From Bradyrhizobium iriomotense (lineage in GTDB: Bacteria; Pseudomonadota; Alphaproteobacteria; Rhizobiales; Xanthobacteraceae): a stretch of DNA of 64,000 nucleotides. A program made the position numbers and the translations under genes. A model generated the notes under the pieces. That model searched no databases. It was given only the letters and a program-made list of their open reading frames with translations, and was not told where the DNA came from. This document shows, one piece after another, positions 1 to 8,366 of the stretch. Where the stretch lies: NCBI RefSeq assembly GCF_018130765.1, contig NZ_JAFCJZ010000027.1, positions 1-64,000 on the forward strand, written 5' to 3'. Positions within the stretch are counted from its first letter, which is position 1; the number at the start of each line of letters is the position of its first letter.

Positions 1-384
1 TCCGGCCGCGCCTCGCAATCGGCCGGTTCGTTCCAGCCTGAGCAACCAAACCACCAATTCTTGCCCAGCCTCGACGGGTCAAACGAATTTCGGATAATGC
101 GTAAGTACTTGTTTTCGCACGCCCCGGCTACTGTGCATGGGGTTGTTTTGCGACTTTTTTGTTCAGCTCGTCCGGGCGGCGTGAGGAATCCGTGCGGCTC
201 TCACATTCGCGTGCGGAAAAATTCCGTCTGCATCGCCGCGACCGTTTGAAAGATTAATCATGCACTCCGCCACAAGCGCAGTGCTCGCATCGCTATTTTT
301 CCGCGTGTCTCGACACCTCCGCCGCTCCGCACCATCATTCCCGAAACGTGAATGGTGACGGGCGCAGGCGGCCGGGAGTGTGGA
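1..384. other. Intergenic region upstream of ssuA
   Basis: No convincing gene is visible in these 384 bases. A 50-codon frame (97-249, plus) could be opened, but its arginine- and cysteine-containing product has no signal sequence or recognisable domain. The region probably holds the promoter of the sulfonate operon. I see no clear sigma-54 motif and no long dyad; the only small symmetry noticed is the octamer AAGTACTT near 103-110. Confidence 0.4.
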
Positions 385-1335
385 ATGAAGCGTCGGGACT
401 TTCTGAAACTGTCGATCGGAACAGCGGCTGCCGCGGCGTTCGCCTCACGCGCGAATGCACAAGGCGCGGTGAAGGAAATTCGTATCGGCTACCAGAAGAA
501 CGGCGTGCTGGTCATCACGCGCCAGCAGGCCGCCCTGGAAAAACATTTCGCCCCGCAAGGCATCGAGGTGAAATGGGTGGAGTTCTCCTCAGGTCCTCCG
601 ATGATGGAGGCGATGAATGTCGGCAGCGTCGATTACGGCGCCGTCGGCGATTCCCCGCCGGTGTTCGCCCAGGCCGCGGGCGCGGCGATCGTCTACGCCG
701 CCGGACAGCCGATCACCAACGGCCAGGGCATCCTGGTGCCGAAGGATTCGCCGATCCGCTCCATTGCTGAACTGAAGGGCAAGCGCGTCGGCTTCACCAA
801 GGGCTCCAGCGCCCACAACATCGTGGTGCAGACGCTGGAGAAGGCCGGCCTCACCTATGCCGACATCACCCCGGTCTATCTGACGCCGCCGGACGCCGGC
901 CCCGCCTTCGCCAATGGCAGCATCGAGGCCTGGGCGATCTGGGATCCGTATTTCGCGATCGGCGAGACCAAGCAGAACGGCCGCATCCTGATCAATGCGC
1001 GCGAGGTCACCAAGACCAACTCGTTCTACATCGCCAACCGCGACTTCGCGAAGAACCACGGCGCCATTCTGCAGCAGATCGTCGACGTCACCACCGCGAC
1101 CGCCAAATGGGCCGAGCAGCATCGCGATGATGTGGCAAAGTCGCTCGCCGCAGTCACCGGCATTCCGCTAGACATCCAGACCATCGCTGCCAACCGCTCG
1201 TCCTTCGTGGTCGGCCCCGTCACCGACGACATCGTCGCGACCCAGCAGGGCGTTGCCGACCGCTTCCACAAGCTCGGCCTGATCCCGAGGCCGATCGTCA
1301 TCCGCGACATCGTCTGGCGCAACTCGGCAGCCTGA
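385..1335 (+). CDS. ssuA: ABC transporter periplasmic aliphatic-sulfonate-binding protein
   Basis: This is a 316-aa solute-binding protein of the SsuA/NrtA family that should capture sulfonates in the periplasm and deliver them to SsuBC. The N-terminus MKRRDFLK, followed by an Ala-rich stretch ending near ANAQ, is a twin-arginine-type signal peptide. The body shows family features: IRIGYQKNGVLVITRQQ after cleavage, then a VDYGAVGD segment and an AWAIWDPYF segment. An upstream in-frame ATG at 352 would add eleven residues without a signal-like character, so I use 385. It heads the set ssuA-peptide-ssuD-ssuC-ssuB-flavin reductase. The exact ligand (alkanesulfonate, taurine or ester) cannot be read from sequence; the adjacent ssuD favours alkanesulfonates. 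Confidence 0.82.
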   Translation: MKRRDFLKLSIGTAAAAAFASRANAQGAVKEIRIGYQKNGVLVITRQQAALEKHFAPQGIEVKWVEFSSGPPMMEAMNVGSVDYGAVGDSPPVFAQAAGAAIVYAAGQPITNGQGILVPKDSPIRSIAELKGKRVGFTKGSSAHNIVVQTLEKAGLTYADITPVYLTPPDAGPAFANGSIEAWAIWDPYFAIGETKQNGRILINAREVTKTNSFYIANRDFAKNHGAILQQIVDVTTATAKWAEQHRDDVAKSLAAVTGIPLDIQTIAANRSSFVVGPVTDDIVATQQGVADRFHKLGLIPRPIVIRDIVWRNSAA

Positions 1336-1373
1336 CCGTGCCGATCGATCTTCCCATTTCAAAAGGTCTGAAC

Positions 1374-1460
1374 ATGAAACGCATCGTTCAACGCGTGATC
1401 GCAGCCATCGTCATGTCGATCGGCATCGTCGCGGCCGCCGTCGGCACGACCTACGGCTAG
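1374..1460 (+). CDS. 28-aa hydrophobic peptide between ssuA and ssuD
   Basis: A short complete frame starts at ATG 1374 and stops with TAG 1458-1460. It encodes Met-Lys-Arg, then a mostly Ile/Val/Ala/Gly helix, ending in GTTYG. It has the look of a single-pass membrane micropeptide (positive N-terminus, about 18 hydrophobic residues). It sits 38 nt after ssuA and 10 nt before ssuD, co-directional with both. The upstream sequence AAAAGGTCTGAAC offers an AAAGG-type ribosome site. No function is known to me. Context suggests either a membrane micropeptide associated with the transporter or a translational coupler for ssuD. It could also be a chance frame, though the spacing and composition argue against that. 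Confidence 0.5.
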   Translation: MKRIVQRVIAAIVMSIGIVAAAVGTTYG

Positions 1461-1470
1461 GGGCACAGAG

Positions 1471-2637
1471 ATGAGTAAACAATCAAACGCCAACATCCTC
1501 TGGTTCCTGCCGACCCACGGTGACGGCCGCTATCTCGGCACCGGCATCGGCGGCCGCGAGGTCAATTTCAACTATCTGCGCCAGGTCGCGCAGGCCGCCG
1601 ACCAGCTCGGCTATTTTGGCGTGCTGCTGCCGACGGGCCGATCCTGCGAGGATTCCTGGATCGTCGCGTCCAGCGTCGCACCGTTCACCGAGCGGCTTCG
1701 CTACCTCGTGGCGGTGAGGCCCGGTCTGCAATCGCCAAGCGTTGCCGCGCGCATGACCGCGACGCTCGACCGTGTCACGGGCGGCCGGCTCCTCGTCAAC
1801 GTCGTCACCGGCGGCGATCCCGTCGAGAACAAGGGTGACGGGATCTTCCTCGCCCACGACGAGCGCTACGAGGTCACCCGCGAGTTCCTCAACGTCTATA
1901 GCGACCTGCTCGCGGGCAAGACGGTGAATGTCGAGGGCAAGCACATCCACATCGAGGATGGCAAGCTGCTGTTTCCGCCGGTGCAGTCGCCGCGCCCGCC
2001 GCTCTATTTCGGCGGCTCGTCGGATGCCGGCATCGACGTCGCCGTCGACACCGTCGACAAATATCTCACCTGGGGCGAGCCGCCGGCCCTGGTTGCGGAG
2101 AAGATCGCCAAGGTGAGGGAGGTCGCAGCGGCCCGCGGCCGAAAACTATCCTTCGGCATCCGTCTTCATGTGATCGTCCGCGAGACCAATGAAGAGGCCT
2201 GGCGCGCCGCGAATGAGCTGATCAAGCATGTCAGCGACGACACCATCGCGCTGGCGCAGAAGAACTTTGCCCGCATGGACTCGGTCGGTCAGCAGCGCAT
2301 GGCGCAGCTCCATGGCGGCAAGCGCGACAAGCTCGAGATCGCCCCGAACCTGTGGGCCGGGGTCGGCCTCGTGCGCGGCGGCGCCGGCACGGCGCTGGTC
2401 GGCGATGCCCGGACCGTCGCGGCCCGCATCAAGGAGTATCAGGACATCGGCATCGATACCTTCATCATGTCGGGCTATCCGCATCTGGAGGAGGCCTATC
2501 GCTTCGCCGAGCTGGTGTTCCCGCTGCTCTCGCTGGAGCAGCCGAGCGACGTGACCAGGCTGCACTTCAACGGCGGTCCTTTCGGCGAGACGGTCGGCAG
2601 CGATTTCCGTCCGCAGCACCGGGTGTCGCAATCATGA
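1471..2637 (+). CDS. ssuD: FMNH2-dependent alkanesulfonate monooxygenase
   Basis: This 388-aa enzyme of the bacterial luciferase-like superfamily uses reduced flavin and O2 to cleave alkanesulfonates to aldehyde plus sulfite in the cytoplasm, releasing sulfur for assimilation. Family landmarks are [16 protein letters not shown] at the start, [17 protein letters not shown] around residues 50-65, [13 protein letters not shown] around 110, and [12 protein letters not shown] near 175. Length matches SsuD (about 380). Reduced flavin would come from the flavin reductase at 4330-4911. The stop codon overlaps the start of ssuC (ATGA), indicating translational coupling. Confidence 0.93.
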   Translation: MSKQSNANILWFLPTHGDGRYLGTGIGGREVNFNYLRQVAQAADQLGYFGVLLPTGRSCEDSWIVASSVAPFTERLRYLVAVRPGLQSPSVAARMTATLDRVTGGRLLVNVVTGGDPVENKGDGIFLAHDERYEVTREFLNVYSDLLAGKTVNVEGKHIHIEDGKLLFPPVQSPRPPLYFGGSSDAGIDVAVDTVDKYLTWGEPPALVAEKIAKVREVAAARGRKLSFGIRLHVIVRETNEEAWRAANELIKHVSDDTIALAQKNFARMDSVGQQRMAQLHGGKRDKLEIAPNLWAGVGLVRGGAGTALVGDARTVAARIKEYQDIGIDTFIMSGYPHLEEAYRFAELVFPLLSLEQPSDVTRLHFNGGPFGETVGSDFRPQHRVSQS

Positions 2638-3440
2638 GTCTCATCGACAGCATTCCCCTTCCGCGTAGCCTTCGCCTGCCGCGCGTGGACGGCCTGGTCC
2701 AGTGGATCGTGCCGCTCGCCATCATCGCGATCTGGCAGGTCGCGAGCGTCACCGGCTTCGTGCCGGTTCGCGTGCTGCCGGCGCCGAGCGATGTCGCGCT
2801 GGCGGGCTGGAAGCTGCTGCTCTCCGGCGAGCTCGTCCGCAACATCTGGGTGTCGTTCTGGCGCGCCTCGATCGGCTTTCTGATCGGCGGCAGCATCGGC
2901 TTCGCCTTCGGGCTCGCCAACGGCCTGTCGCAGCTTTCGGCCAAGCTCACCGACACCACGCTGCAGATGGTGCGCAACGTGCCGCATCTGGCGCTGATCC
3001 CGCTGGTCATCCTCTGGTTCGGCATCGACGAGAGCGCCAAGCTCTTCCTCGTGGCGTTAGGGGTGTTCTTCCCGATCTATCTCAACACGCTGCACGGCAT
3101 CCGCACCGTCGATCCGCAGCTGATCGAGATGGGCCGCATCTACGGCATGACCGATGGCGAATTGTTCCGCCGCGTCATCTTCCCGGGCGCGCTGCCCTCG
3201 ATCTTCGTCGGCATCCGCTTCGCGCTCGGCATCATGTGGCTGACGCTGATCGTCGCCGAGACCATCGCTGCGTCCTCAGGGCTAGGCTACATGGCGATGC
3301 AGGCGCGCGAGTTCATGTTGATCGACGTCGTCGTGCTCTCGATCCTGATCTACGCCCTGCTCGGCAAGCTCGCCGACAGCGCCTCCCGCGTGCTGGAGCG
3401 CCTGACGCTCTCCTGGCACCCCGCCTTCCAGAAACGTTGA
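2634..3440 (+). CDS. ssuC: ABC transporter permease, sulfonate type
   Basis: This 268-aa inner-membrane permease of the SsuC/TauC/NrtB (BPD-transport) family forms the translocation channel for sulfonates with SsuB. Several hydrophobic helices are apparent, starting with [19 protein letters not shown]. The EAA-like loop is [28 protein letters not shown] around residues 165-195, the site that contacts the ATPase. ATG 2634 overlaps the ssuD stop by four bases (ATGA). Length is normal for the family. Confidence 0.9.
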   Translation: MSLIDSIPLPRSLRLPRVDGLVQWIVPLAIIAIWQVASVTGFVPVRVLPAPSDVALAGWKLLLSGELVRNIWVSFWRASIGFLIGGSIGFAFGLANGLSQLSAKLTDTTLQMVRNVPHLALIPLVILWFGIDESAKLFLVALGVFFPIYLNTLHGIRTVDPQLIEMGRIYGMTDGELFRRVIFPGALPSIFVGIRFALGIMWLTLIVAETIAASSGLGYMAMQAREFMLIDVVVLSILIYALLGKLADSASRVLERLTLSWHPAFQKR

Positions 3441-3460
3441 GCAGAAATACTGGGAATCAC

Positions 3461-4297
3461 ATGCAGACAGCGCTTCGTACGTCCCTTTCCGAGACCGAGT
3501 TCGCCAGCCGCGCCAGTTTTGCGCCTCACGCCCGCGTGGTCCGTGAGGAGCGGCCGATGCAGATCAGCGGCCTGCCGCTCAGCATCCGCGGCTTGCGCAA
3601 ATCCTTCGGTGATAACGAGGTGCTGCGCGGTATCGATCTGCACATCCCCGCCGGCCAGTTCGTCGCTATCGTGGGAAAAAGCGGTTGCGGCAAGAGCACG
3701 CTGCTGCGCCTGATCGCTGGCCTGGACAAGATCGATGCCGGCAGCATCAGCTTCGGCGGTGACGTCCAGCCCGAAGACATCCGTGTCATGTTCCAGGAGC
3801 CGCGGCTGCTGCCCTGGGCCCGCGTGCTCGCCAATGTCGAGGTCGGTCTCGGCCGCGATCGCGCCTCGAAGGACGCGCATGCCCGCGCCGAGAAGGCGCT
3901 GACCGAGGTCGGTCTCGCCGACAAGCGCGACCAGTGGCCTTCCGTGCTGTCGGGCGGCCAGAAGCAGCGCGTCGCGCTCGGCCGCGCGCTGGTCTCCCGT
4001 CCGCGCGTGCTCGCCTTCGACGAGCCGCTTGGTGCGCTCGATGCCCTGACCCGCATCTCGATGCAGCGCCTTCTGGAGCGCGTCTGGCGCGACCAGGGCT
4101 TTACCGCGATTCTGGTCACCCACGACGTCGCCGAGGCTGTCGCCCTGGCCGACCGGGTGCTGGTGATCGAGGAGGGCCGTATCGCCCATGATGTCACGAT
4201 TAACGTGGCTCGCCCCCGCCAGCGTGGCTCGGCCGAGCTGGCGGGCCTCGAAGGCTCGATCCTGAGCCACCTTTTGTCGGCGGACGATCGTACCTAA
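3461..4297 (+). CDS. ssuB: ABC transporter ATP-binding protein, sulfonate type
   Basis: A 278-aa cytoplasmic ATPase that powers SsuC. The Walker A is GKSGCGKST, the signature is LSGGQKQR, the Walker B is [13 protein letters not shown], and the switch histidine is in VTHDVAEA. About 32 residues precede the conserved ABC core ([10 protein letters not shown]), a common N-terminal extension in SsuB. A downstream ATG (MQISGLPLS, about 3557) is an alternative start that would remove it. The gene follows ssuC by 20 nt in the same operon. Confidence 0.9.
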   Translation: MQTALRTSLSETEFASRASFAPHARVVREERPMQISGLPLSIRGLRKSFGDNEVLRGIDLHIPAGQFVAIVGKSGCGKSTLLRLIAGLDKIDAGSISFGGDVQPEDIRVMFQEPRLLPWARVLANVEVGLGRDRASKDAHARAEKALTEVGLADKRDQWPSVLSGGQKQRVALGRALVSRPRVLAFDEPLGALDALTRISMQRLLERVWRDQGFTAILVTHDVAEAVALADRVLVIEEGRIAHDVTINVARPRQRGSAELAGLEGSILSHLLSADDRT

Positions 4298-4329
4298 ATA
4301 GAAGGGAACCCCATTTCGGGGACCACGCC

Positions 4330-4911
4330 ATGAATGTAGTGCCCCGCGATCTCATGACCGAAATCCCCGTTTCGCCCGCCGATTTCCGCGGCGCCATGCG
4401 CCACCTCACCGGTGGCGTCAGCGTCATCACCGCCGGGCGGGGCAAGGACATCACCGGCATGACGGTGACATCCGTAACCTCGCTGTCGGTGGAGCCGCCA
4501 ACCCTGCTGGTCAGCATCAATCGCGATGCCTCGTCCTTCCCGCTGATCAAGCGCCATGGCGCCTTCGGCGTGAACATCCTCAATGCCGACCAGCTCGATG
4601 TCGCCGAGCGCTTTGCCGGCAAGGGCGGGCTGAAGGGCGCCGATCGCTTTGCCGGCGCCCAGTGGGTGACGGCAGTCTCGGGAGTCCCGCTGCTGGTCGG
4701 TGCATTGTCGGTGTTCGACTGCGAGGTCGAGGAGATCGTCGAGCGTCACTCGCACGGCATCGTCATCGGCCGTGTCAGGGACGTCAGGAACTCGACGCGC
4801 AATGCGGCGCTCGCCTATTGGCACGGCCAGTATGTGGCGGTCGACCAGGACGAGGACGCCGCAAGGCTCGCCGATGTCAGCGTTCCCGCGCGCACCCGGC
4901 GCGGCATTTGA
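4330..4911 (+). CDS. NAD(P)H:flavin reductase, HpaC-like
   Basis: A 193-aa protein of the flavin-reductase-like (HpaC/NtaB, FMN-binding split barrel) family. It probably supplies reduced FMN to SsuD. Typical segments are FRGAMRHLTGGVSVIT, TGMTVTSVTSLSVEPPTLLVSIN and the FGVNIL motif, with a DCEVEEIVERHSHGIVIGRV stretch near the C-terminus. It is therefore not the flavodoxin-like SsuE of enterics but an analogous partner. It lies 32 nt after ssuB and is very probably co-transcribed. Confidence 0.85.
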   Translation: MNVVPRDLMTEIPVSPADFRGAMRHLTGGVSVITAGRGKDITGMTVTSVTSLSVEPPTLLVSINRDASSFPLIKRHGAFGVNILNADQLDVAERFAGKGGLKGADRFAGAQWVTAVSGVPLLVGALSVFDCEVEEIVERHSHGIVIGRVRDVRNSTRNAALAYWHGQYVAVDQDEDAARLADVSVPARTRRGI

Positions 4912-5004
4912 TCGCCGCCCGCAGGCGCCGGCTGGCCTTTTCCGCCTCATCGCTCTAGAAGCGCTGCTTGAGCCGTCCCGCCGGGACGGCATCGGAGCGG
5001 ATAG

Positions 5005-5160
5005 ATGAAGCGCGTCGCGACCCTAGCCTTCTACGCCATCGGCGCGCTCGCGATCGCCTATCTCGCGCTCTACGCCTACGCGATGTTCTCCGGGCAGCCG
5101 ATCGTGCCTGGCGATCCCATCCACATCTTCCGCAAGCCCGACGCGCCGAGTTATTCGTGA
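5005..5160 (+). CDS. 51-aa single-pass membrane protein
   Basis: A complete 52-codon frame from ATG 5005 to TGA 5160. The product begins MKRVATLAFYAIG, has one hydrophobic helix (about residues 5-30, rich in Ala, Ile, Leu, Tyr), and ends in a short polar tail with GDPIHIFRKPDAPSY. This is the arrangement of a small inner-membrane protein with a periplasmic tail. It stands 93 nt after the flavin reductase and just before a palindromic repeat, so it may be the last gene of the sulfonate unit. I do not recognise a family. Confidence 0.6.
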   Translation: MKRVATLAFYAIGALAIAYLALYAYAMFSGQPIVPGDPIHIFRKPDAPSYS

Positions 5161-5174
5161 CGGTCTCGTAGGTG

Positions 5175-5290
5175 CGTAGGGTGGGTTAGCCGAAGGCGTA
5201 ACCCACCACTGTTTGTGTCCGCGGAGACGAAAGAGGTGGGTTACGCCGAGCAGATGCGCGTCGCGCATCTGCAGGGCTAACCCACCCTAC
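5175..5290. repeat. Palindromic intergenic repeat (CGTAGGGTGGGTTAG type)
   Basis: The outer ends CGTAGGGTGGGTTAGC and GCTAACCCACCCTACG are near-perfect inverted copies about 80 bases apart. Inside are GGCGTAACCCACC and GGTGGGTTACGCC, plus GCAGATGCGCGTCGCGCATCTGC. The whole can fold into a large branched hairpin. It separates the convergent 51-aa gene and the carboxypeptidase, and it resembles dispersed repeats seen in Bradyrhizobium-like genomes. Confidence 0.8.
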
Positions 5291-5310
5291 GACCCTACGG
5301 CACCTCTCCC

Positions 5311-6459
5311 TCACCCCCTCAAAATCGCCAGCGCCAGCGCCTGTGCGCGCGGCACGATGCTGTCGACCTCGAGATATTCCTCCGGCGTGTGCGCGAGCCC
5401 GCCGACCGGGCCGAGGCCGCAAATCGTCGGCGTGCCCACCGCGGCGGTGAAGCCGGAATCGGCGCAGCCGCCGGAGAACTCGCCCTGCAGCGTGGTGAGG
5501 CCGACCTGCCTAGCAGCGGCCTGATAGCCCTCGAACAGCGTCTTCGACTCCGCGCTTTGCACCACCGGCACGAACTCGCCCTTGATCGTCAGCGTCGCGC
5601 TGGTGCCCGGCACGTAAGATGTGGCGACGATCTTTTCGATTGCGGCCATGATCCGCGCGCGATCGGCCGGATCGACATAGCGCAGGTCGATCTGGCCTTC
5701 GGCGAAAGGCGCCGTGGTGTTGACGGACTGGCCGCCCGAGACGAGGCCGACATTGAGCGTGATGCCCTTGTCGAGATCGGTCAGCGCGTGGATCTGGACG
5801 ATCTTGTGCGCGAGCTCGCCGATCGCGCTGACGCCGGCAGCGAAATTGGCGCCGGAATGCGCGGCCTTGCCGGTGATGGTCATGTGCATGAAGATGCCGC
5901 CCTTGCGTCCCGTCACGACATTGCCCGTGGGCCGGCCAGGCTCGGAGTTGAACACGGCGCGCGCGGCGCGTCCTTCGCGCTCGATGATGGGGCGGCAGGC
6001 GGGCGAGCCAATCTCCTCGTCCGAGGTGATCAGCACCTTGATCGGATGCGGCGAGCCGCCGAACTTATGGAAGGCGGTGGCCACGAACACGTTCATGACG
6101 AGGCCCGACTTCATATCGGCGACGCCGGGGCCATAGGCGCGGCCGTCTTTGATGGTGAACGCGCGCCGCCCGGCCTCGCCCTTGCCGAACACGGTGTCGC
6201 GATGCCCCATCAACAGCACCGGCTTCTCGTTGCTGCCGGGCTTGGCCACCTCGGCATGGATCGCATCGCCGAAGGTGGCGTTGGCCTCGCGCCGGAACGG
6301 AATGCCGTGCTCGGCAAAATGCCGCTCGAACCGCGCACCGACCGCATCGACGCCTTCCTTGTCATAGGACCCGGAATCGATGTTCACGACGTCGCGCAAG
6401 AGATCGATCATCGCCTGCTTCTGCGACGCCAGCCAGTCCGTGATTTGAGCTTCAGACAT
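5311..6459 (-). CDS. M20 family metallopeptidase (glutamate carboxypeptidase-like)
   Basis: A 382-aa zinc peptidase of the M20A/ArgE-DapE-CPG2 family, predicted to release C-terminal glutamate or another amino acid from peptides or folate-like conjugates. Metal-ligand motifs are visible: LMGHRDTVFGKG (His and Asp), GVADMKSGL (bridging Asp), TSDEEIGS (catalytic Glu-Glu) and the late GGCADSGF with a PTICGLGPVGGLAHTPEEY segment (His). No signal peptide is visible, in contrast to Pseudomonas CPG2, so it is probably cytoplasmic. The frame extends upstream to 6480, but MSEAQITDWL at 6459 is the natural start. Confidence 0.85.
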   Translation of the reverse strand: MSEAQITDWLASQKQAMIDLLRDVVNIDSGSYDKEGVDAVGARFERHFAEHGIPFRREANATFGDAIHAEVAKPGSNEKPVLLMGHRDTVFGKGEAGRRAFTIKDGRAYGPGVADMKSGLVMNVFVATAFHKFGGSPHPIKVLITSDEEIGSPACRPIIEREGRAARAVFNSEPGRPTGNVVTGRKGGIFMHMTITGKAAHSGANFAAGVSAIGELAHKIVQIHALTDLDKGITLNVGLVSGGQSVNTTAPFAEGQIDLRYVDPADRARIMAAIEKIVATSYVPGTSATLTIKGEFVPVVQSAESKTLFEGYQAAARQVGLTTLQGEFSGGCADSGFTAAVGTPTICGLGPVGGLAHTPEEYLEVDSIVPRAQALALAILRG

Positions 6460-6548
6460 GTTTACCCTCGTGGTTCTCACGCGGGGTTATAGGGCCTTGC
6501 GCCGGCCGGACCTAGTCGCCGGATGCGGTGCGGCCATGTGCTGGCTCC

Positions 6549-6627
6549 CGTAGCCCGGATGAGCGAAGCGATATCCGGGACTCTTTTTCACGGCTTCCCG
6601 CATGTCGCTGCGCTCATGCGGGCTACG
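6549..6627. repeat. Palindromic repeat, CGTAGCCCGGATGAGCG type, copy 1
   Basis: GTAGCCCGGATGAGCG at the left end and CGCTCATGCGGGCTAC at the right end form an imperfect inverted pair. The same element in the same orientation recurs at 8066-8147, so two copies bracket the haloperoxidase-like gene. Confidence 0.85.
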
Positions 6628-6649
6628 GCGCTCCAAAAAGGTCGCCCGC

Positions 6650-7900
6650 CTAGCGGCTTGGCTGCGCTATTGCCTCGACACCGCGAAGCTGCGTCGCGAC
6701 GACCAGCGCACCGACCTTTCGGCCCATGTCCTTGCCGACTTCGGTCGAGAAGCGGTAGTGAAAGCCGGCCCAGATGCGCGCATTGGAGACTTCGTCGCTA
6801 TAGTCCTGCAGCCGCGACCATTTGCGCGTGACCCCCGGTGCCGTCGGGCTGGTCAGGGAGAACTCGCCAAAATCTCCAACGACAGTTTGCAGCACGGTCG
6901 AAATTGCGGCCGAGACGATGCAGTGGGCGCAGGGATATTCCGGATGCATCGGCGTGTCCCCGAGCGGCAGCCAGGAGGGATCGCGAGGCGTCGCGGCATT
7001 CGAGGTCAGATCGGCATTGCGTATGGCCGTGATCGGGCGCCAGAAATTGTAGTGGTACTTGGCGTCAAACACGGCGACGATGGCATCGTTGCCGGCAATC
7101 GACGTCAAGGCGAACAGGCGGGCGCAGTCGACGAGATCCATTCCCTTGGCCATCGCGGCCTGCCTCACGATGGGATTGTAGGTGCGGGCGCCGACAAAGA
7201 ACCAGAAGCGGCCGATCGTCGTTTGCTCAGGCGTCCGGGCCGAACTGCCCCGGCTGCCGACCTCGCGGATTTCGTTGACGTCCCTGGTCCAGACCTCTGA
7301 ATCGAGCGCGGGCGGCGGTCCGGGACGGAACTGCGATCCCGACGTCATGACCCACGGCGTCGTCGCACCCGTGGTCGAGAAAAGCGGGACGACGGTTGGA
7401 ACATAGGCGCCCGGCGTGGTCAGGGGCCGGTACGTTTCCACGGCGGCGCTGCCATCCTTCGCACGAAGCTCGATGATCTGCACTGCCGCCTCTTTCCCGA
7501 GCGTGATGCCGGCAGTCTTGGACTCGCCGTCGGCAATCGGCGCCAGCGCGTTCGTCAGTGTCGCATCCAGGTCCGGCTTGAGGTCCGGATAGATCGACAG
7601 CAGTACGTCGTGAGCCGCAACTGCCGCTGCAGCTTCCCGCGAGGTCGAACGATCCGCGGACAACGAGATCTTGTAAGGCGCGTAGCGGTGGTCGATCGCG
7701 TTGACGGCCTCGAACATGGCAACGTGCATCATGGACAAGGCGCGGCTATGCGGCGCCGGTAGAATTTGCTTCTCGGCAGCGATCGCGTCGGCTTTGGCGT
7801 TCCAGTCCATGATCACGTCGGCGCGCGCAAGCGGCGCTGTGGCTGCGATCAGCGTTGCAATCAGCGATAAGCGGGAAATCGTCCACGAAAAGCGGTTCAT
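6650..7900 (-). CDS. Secreted vanadium-haloperoxidase/PAP2-like enzyme
   Basis: A 416-aa protein with an N-terminal signal peptide (MNRFSWTISRLSL..., cleavage near ARA-DVI), so exported. The phosphate/vanadate-binding triad of the vanadium haloperoxidase-PAP2 superfamily is recognisable: KYHYNFWRPITAIR (Lys...ArgPro), MHPEYPCAHCIVSAA where the usual PSGH is PCAH, and ARIWAGFHYRFS (Arg...His). These bind vanadate in haloperoxidases or phosphate in acid phosphatases; which reaction applies here cannot be decided. The start is placed at MNRFSW rather than at the frame opening at 7933. The gene stands alone between two copies of one palindromic repeat. Confidence 0.78.
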   Translation of the reverse strand: MNRFSWTISRLSLIATLIAATAPLARADVIMDWNAKADAIAAEKQILPAPHSRALSMMHVAMFEAVNAIDHRYAPYKISLSADRSTSREAAAAVAAHDVLLSIYPDLKPDLDATLTNALAPIADGESKTAGITLGKEAAVQIIELRAKDGSAAVETYRPLTTPGAYVPTVVPLFSTTGATTPWVMTSGSQFRPGPPPALDSEVWTRDVNEIREVGSRGSSARTPEQTTIGRFWFFVGARTYNPIVRQAAMAKGMDLVDCARLFALTSIAGNDAIVAVFDAKYHYNFWRPITAIRNADLTSNAATPRDPSWLPLGDTPMHPEYPCAHCIVSAAISTVLQTVVGDFGEFSLTSPTAPGVTRKWSRLQDYSDEVSNARIWAGFHYRFSTEVGKDMGRKVGALVVATQLRGVEAIAQPSR

Positions 7901-8065
7901 GGCATGCCCTTTCGGTTGGAAGGACGTTCGCAAAGCGGATGCGCCCCCCGGTGGACGGACATCACGCCACGCTGCTCTTGAACACTAGCGCTCCCGGCGC
8001 ATCCTGCTTGTGAACTGCTTCACTCTGCGCGCGGCCGGGTCAGTCTCGGCCGGCACGATAGTCCG

Positions 8066-8147
8066 GTAGCCCGGATGAGCGAAGCGATATCCGGGGTTCC
8101 ATAAGGCGGCGCTGTTCCCGCATGTCGCTGCGCTCATGCGGGCTACG
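8066..8147. repeat. Palindromic repeat, CGTAGCCCGGATGAGCG type, copy 2
   Basis: Nearly identical to 6549-6627 over both arms (GTAGCCCGGATGAGCGAAGC... and ...GCTGCGCTCATGCGGGCTAC) with a different central loop. It is in direct orientation relative to copy 1. Confidence 0.85.
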
Positions 8148-8160
8148 ACAGCAGTGTATC

Positions 8161-8284
8161 TCCGTCATCCTGAGGTGCTCGCGAAGCGAGCCTCGAAGGG
8201 CGACGGCCCGGCTGAGGCCGTGCATCCTTCGAGGCTCCCCATGGGACGCGTCGCGTCCCATGCCTCGCACCTCAGGATGACGGA
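8161..8284. repeat. Palindromic repeat with 18-bp perfect terminal arms
   Basis: TCCGTCATCCTGAGGTGC at the left is the exact reverse complement of GCACCTCAGGATGACGGA at the right. Nested inside are CCTCGAAGG/CCTTCGAGG and the palindrome ATGGGACGCGTCGCGTCCCAT. The element starts 13 bases after the previous repeat. It can form a long hairpin or cruciform and is of the dispersed type found in Bradyrhizobium intergenic spaces. Confidence 0.85.
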
Positions 8285-8310
8285 ACGGGTGTTGGTGCGT
8301 GTGGCGAAAA

Positions 8311-8338
8311 GAAAATGCCCGGGACTGGCCCGGGCATT
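8311..8338 (-). terminator. Rho-independent terminator after flbD
   Basis: AATGCCCGGG-ACTGG-CCCGGGCATT forms a perfect 10-bp stem. On the minus strand it lies about 28 bases after the flbD stop and is followed by TTTTCTTTTC, as expected of an intrinsic terminator ending the fliFGHN-flbD unit. Confidence 0.8.
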
Positions 8339-8366
8339 TGCATCTCTCAATCTTCGAACGAGGCGC

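Larger units (their letters stand above)
7901..8366. other. Repeat-filled intergenic region
   Basis: This 466-base stretch between the haloperoxidase-like gene and flbD holds no credible gene. It contains two different palindromic repeats (8066-8147 and 8161-8284) and the flbD terminator (8311-8338). Short frames here read through the repeats and are not supported. Confidence 0.7.

Noticed and set aside
97-249. 50-codon frame upstream of ssuA as a possible cysteine-sensing leader peptide
   Set aside because: It has only three scattered Cys codons and no adjacent attenuator hairpin, so a leader role is not supported.
2702-4297. A 531-codon reading of ssuB starting inside ssuC
   Set aside because: The first 250 residues are an Arg/Ala-rich out-of-frame reading of ssuC; the ABC protein starts at 3461.
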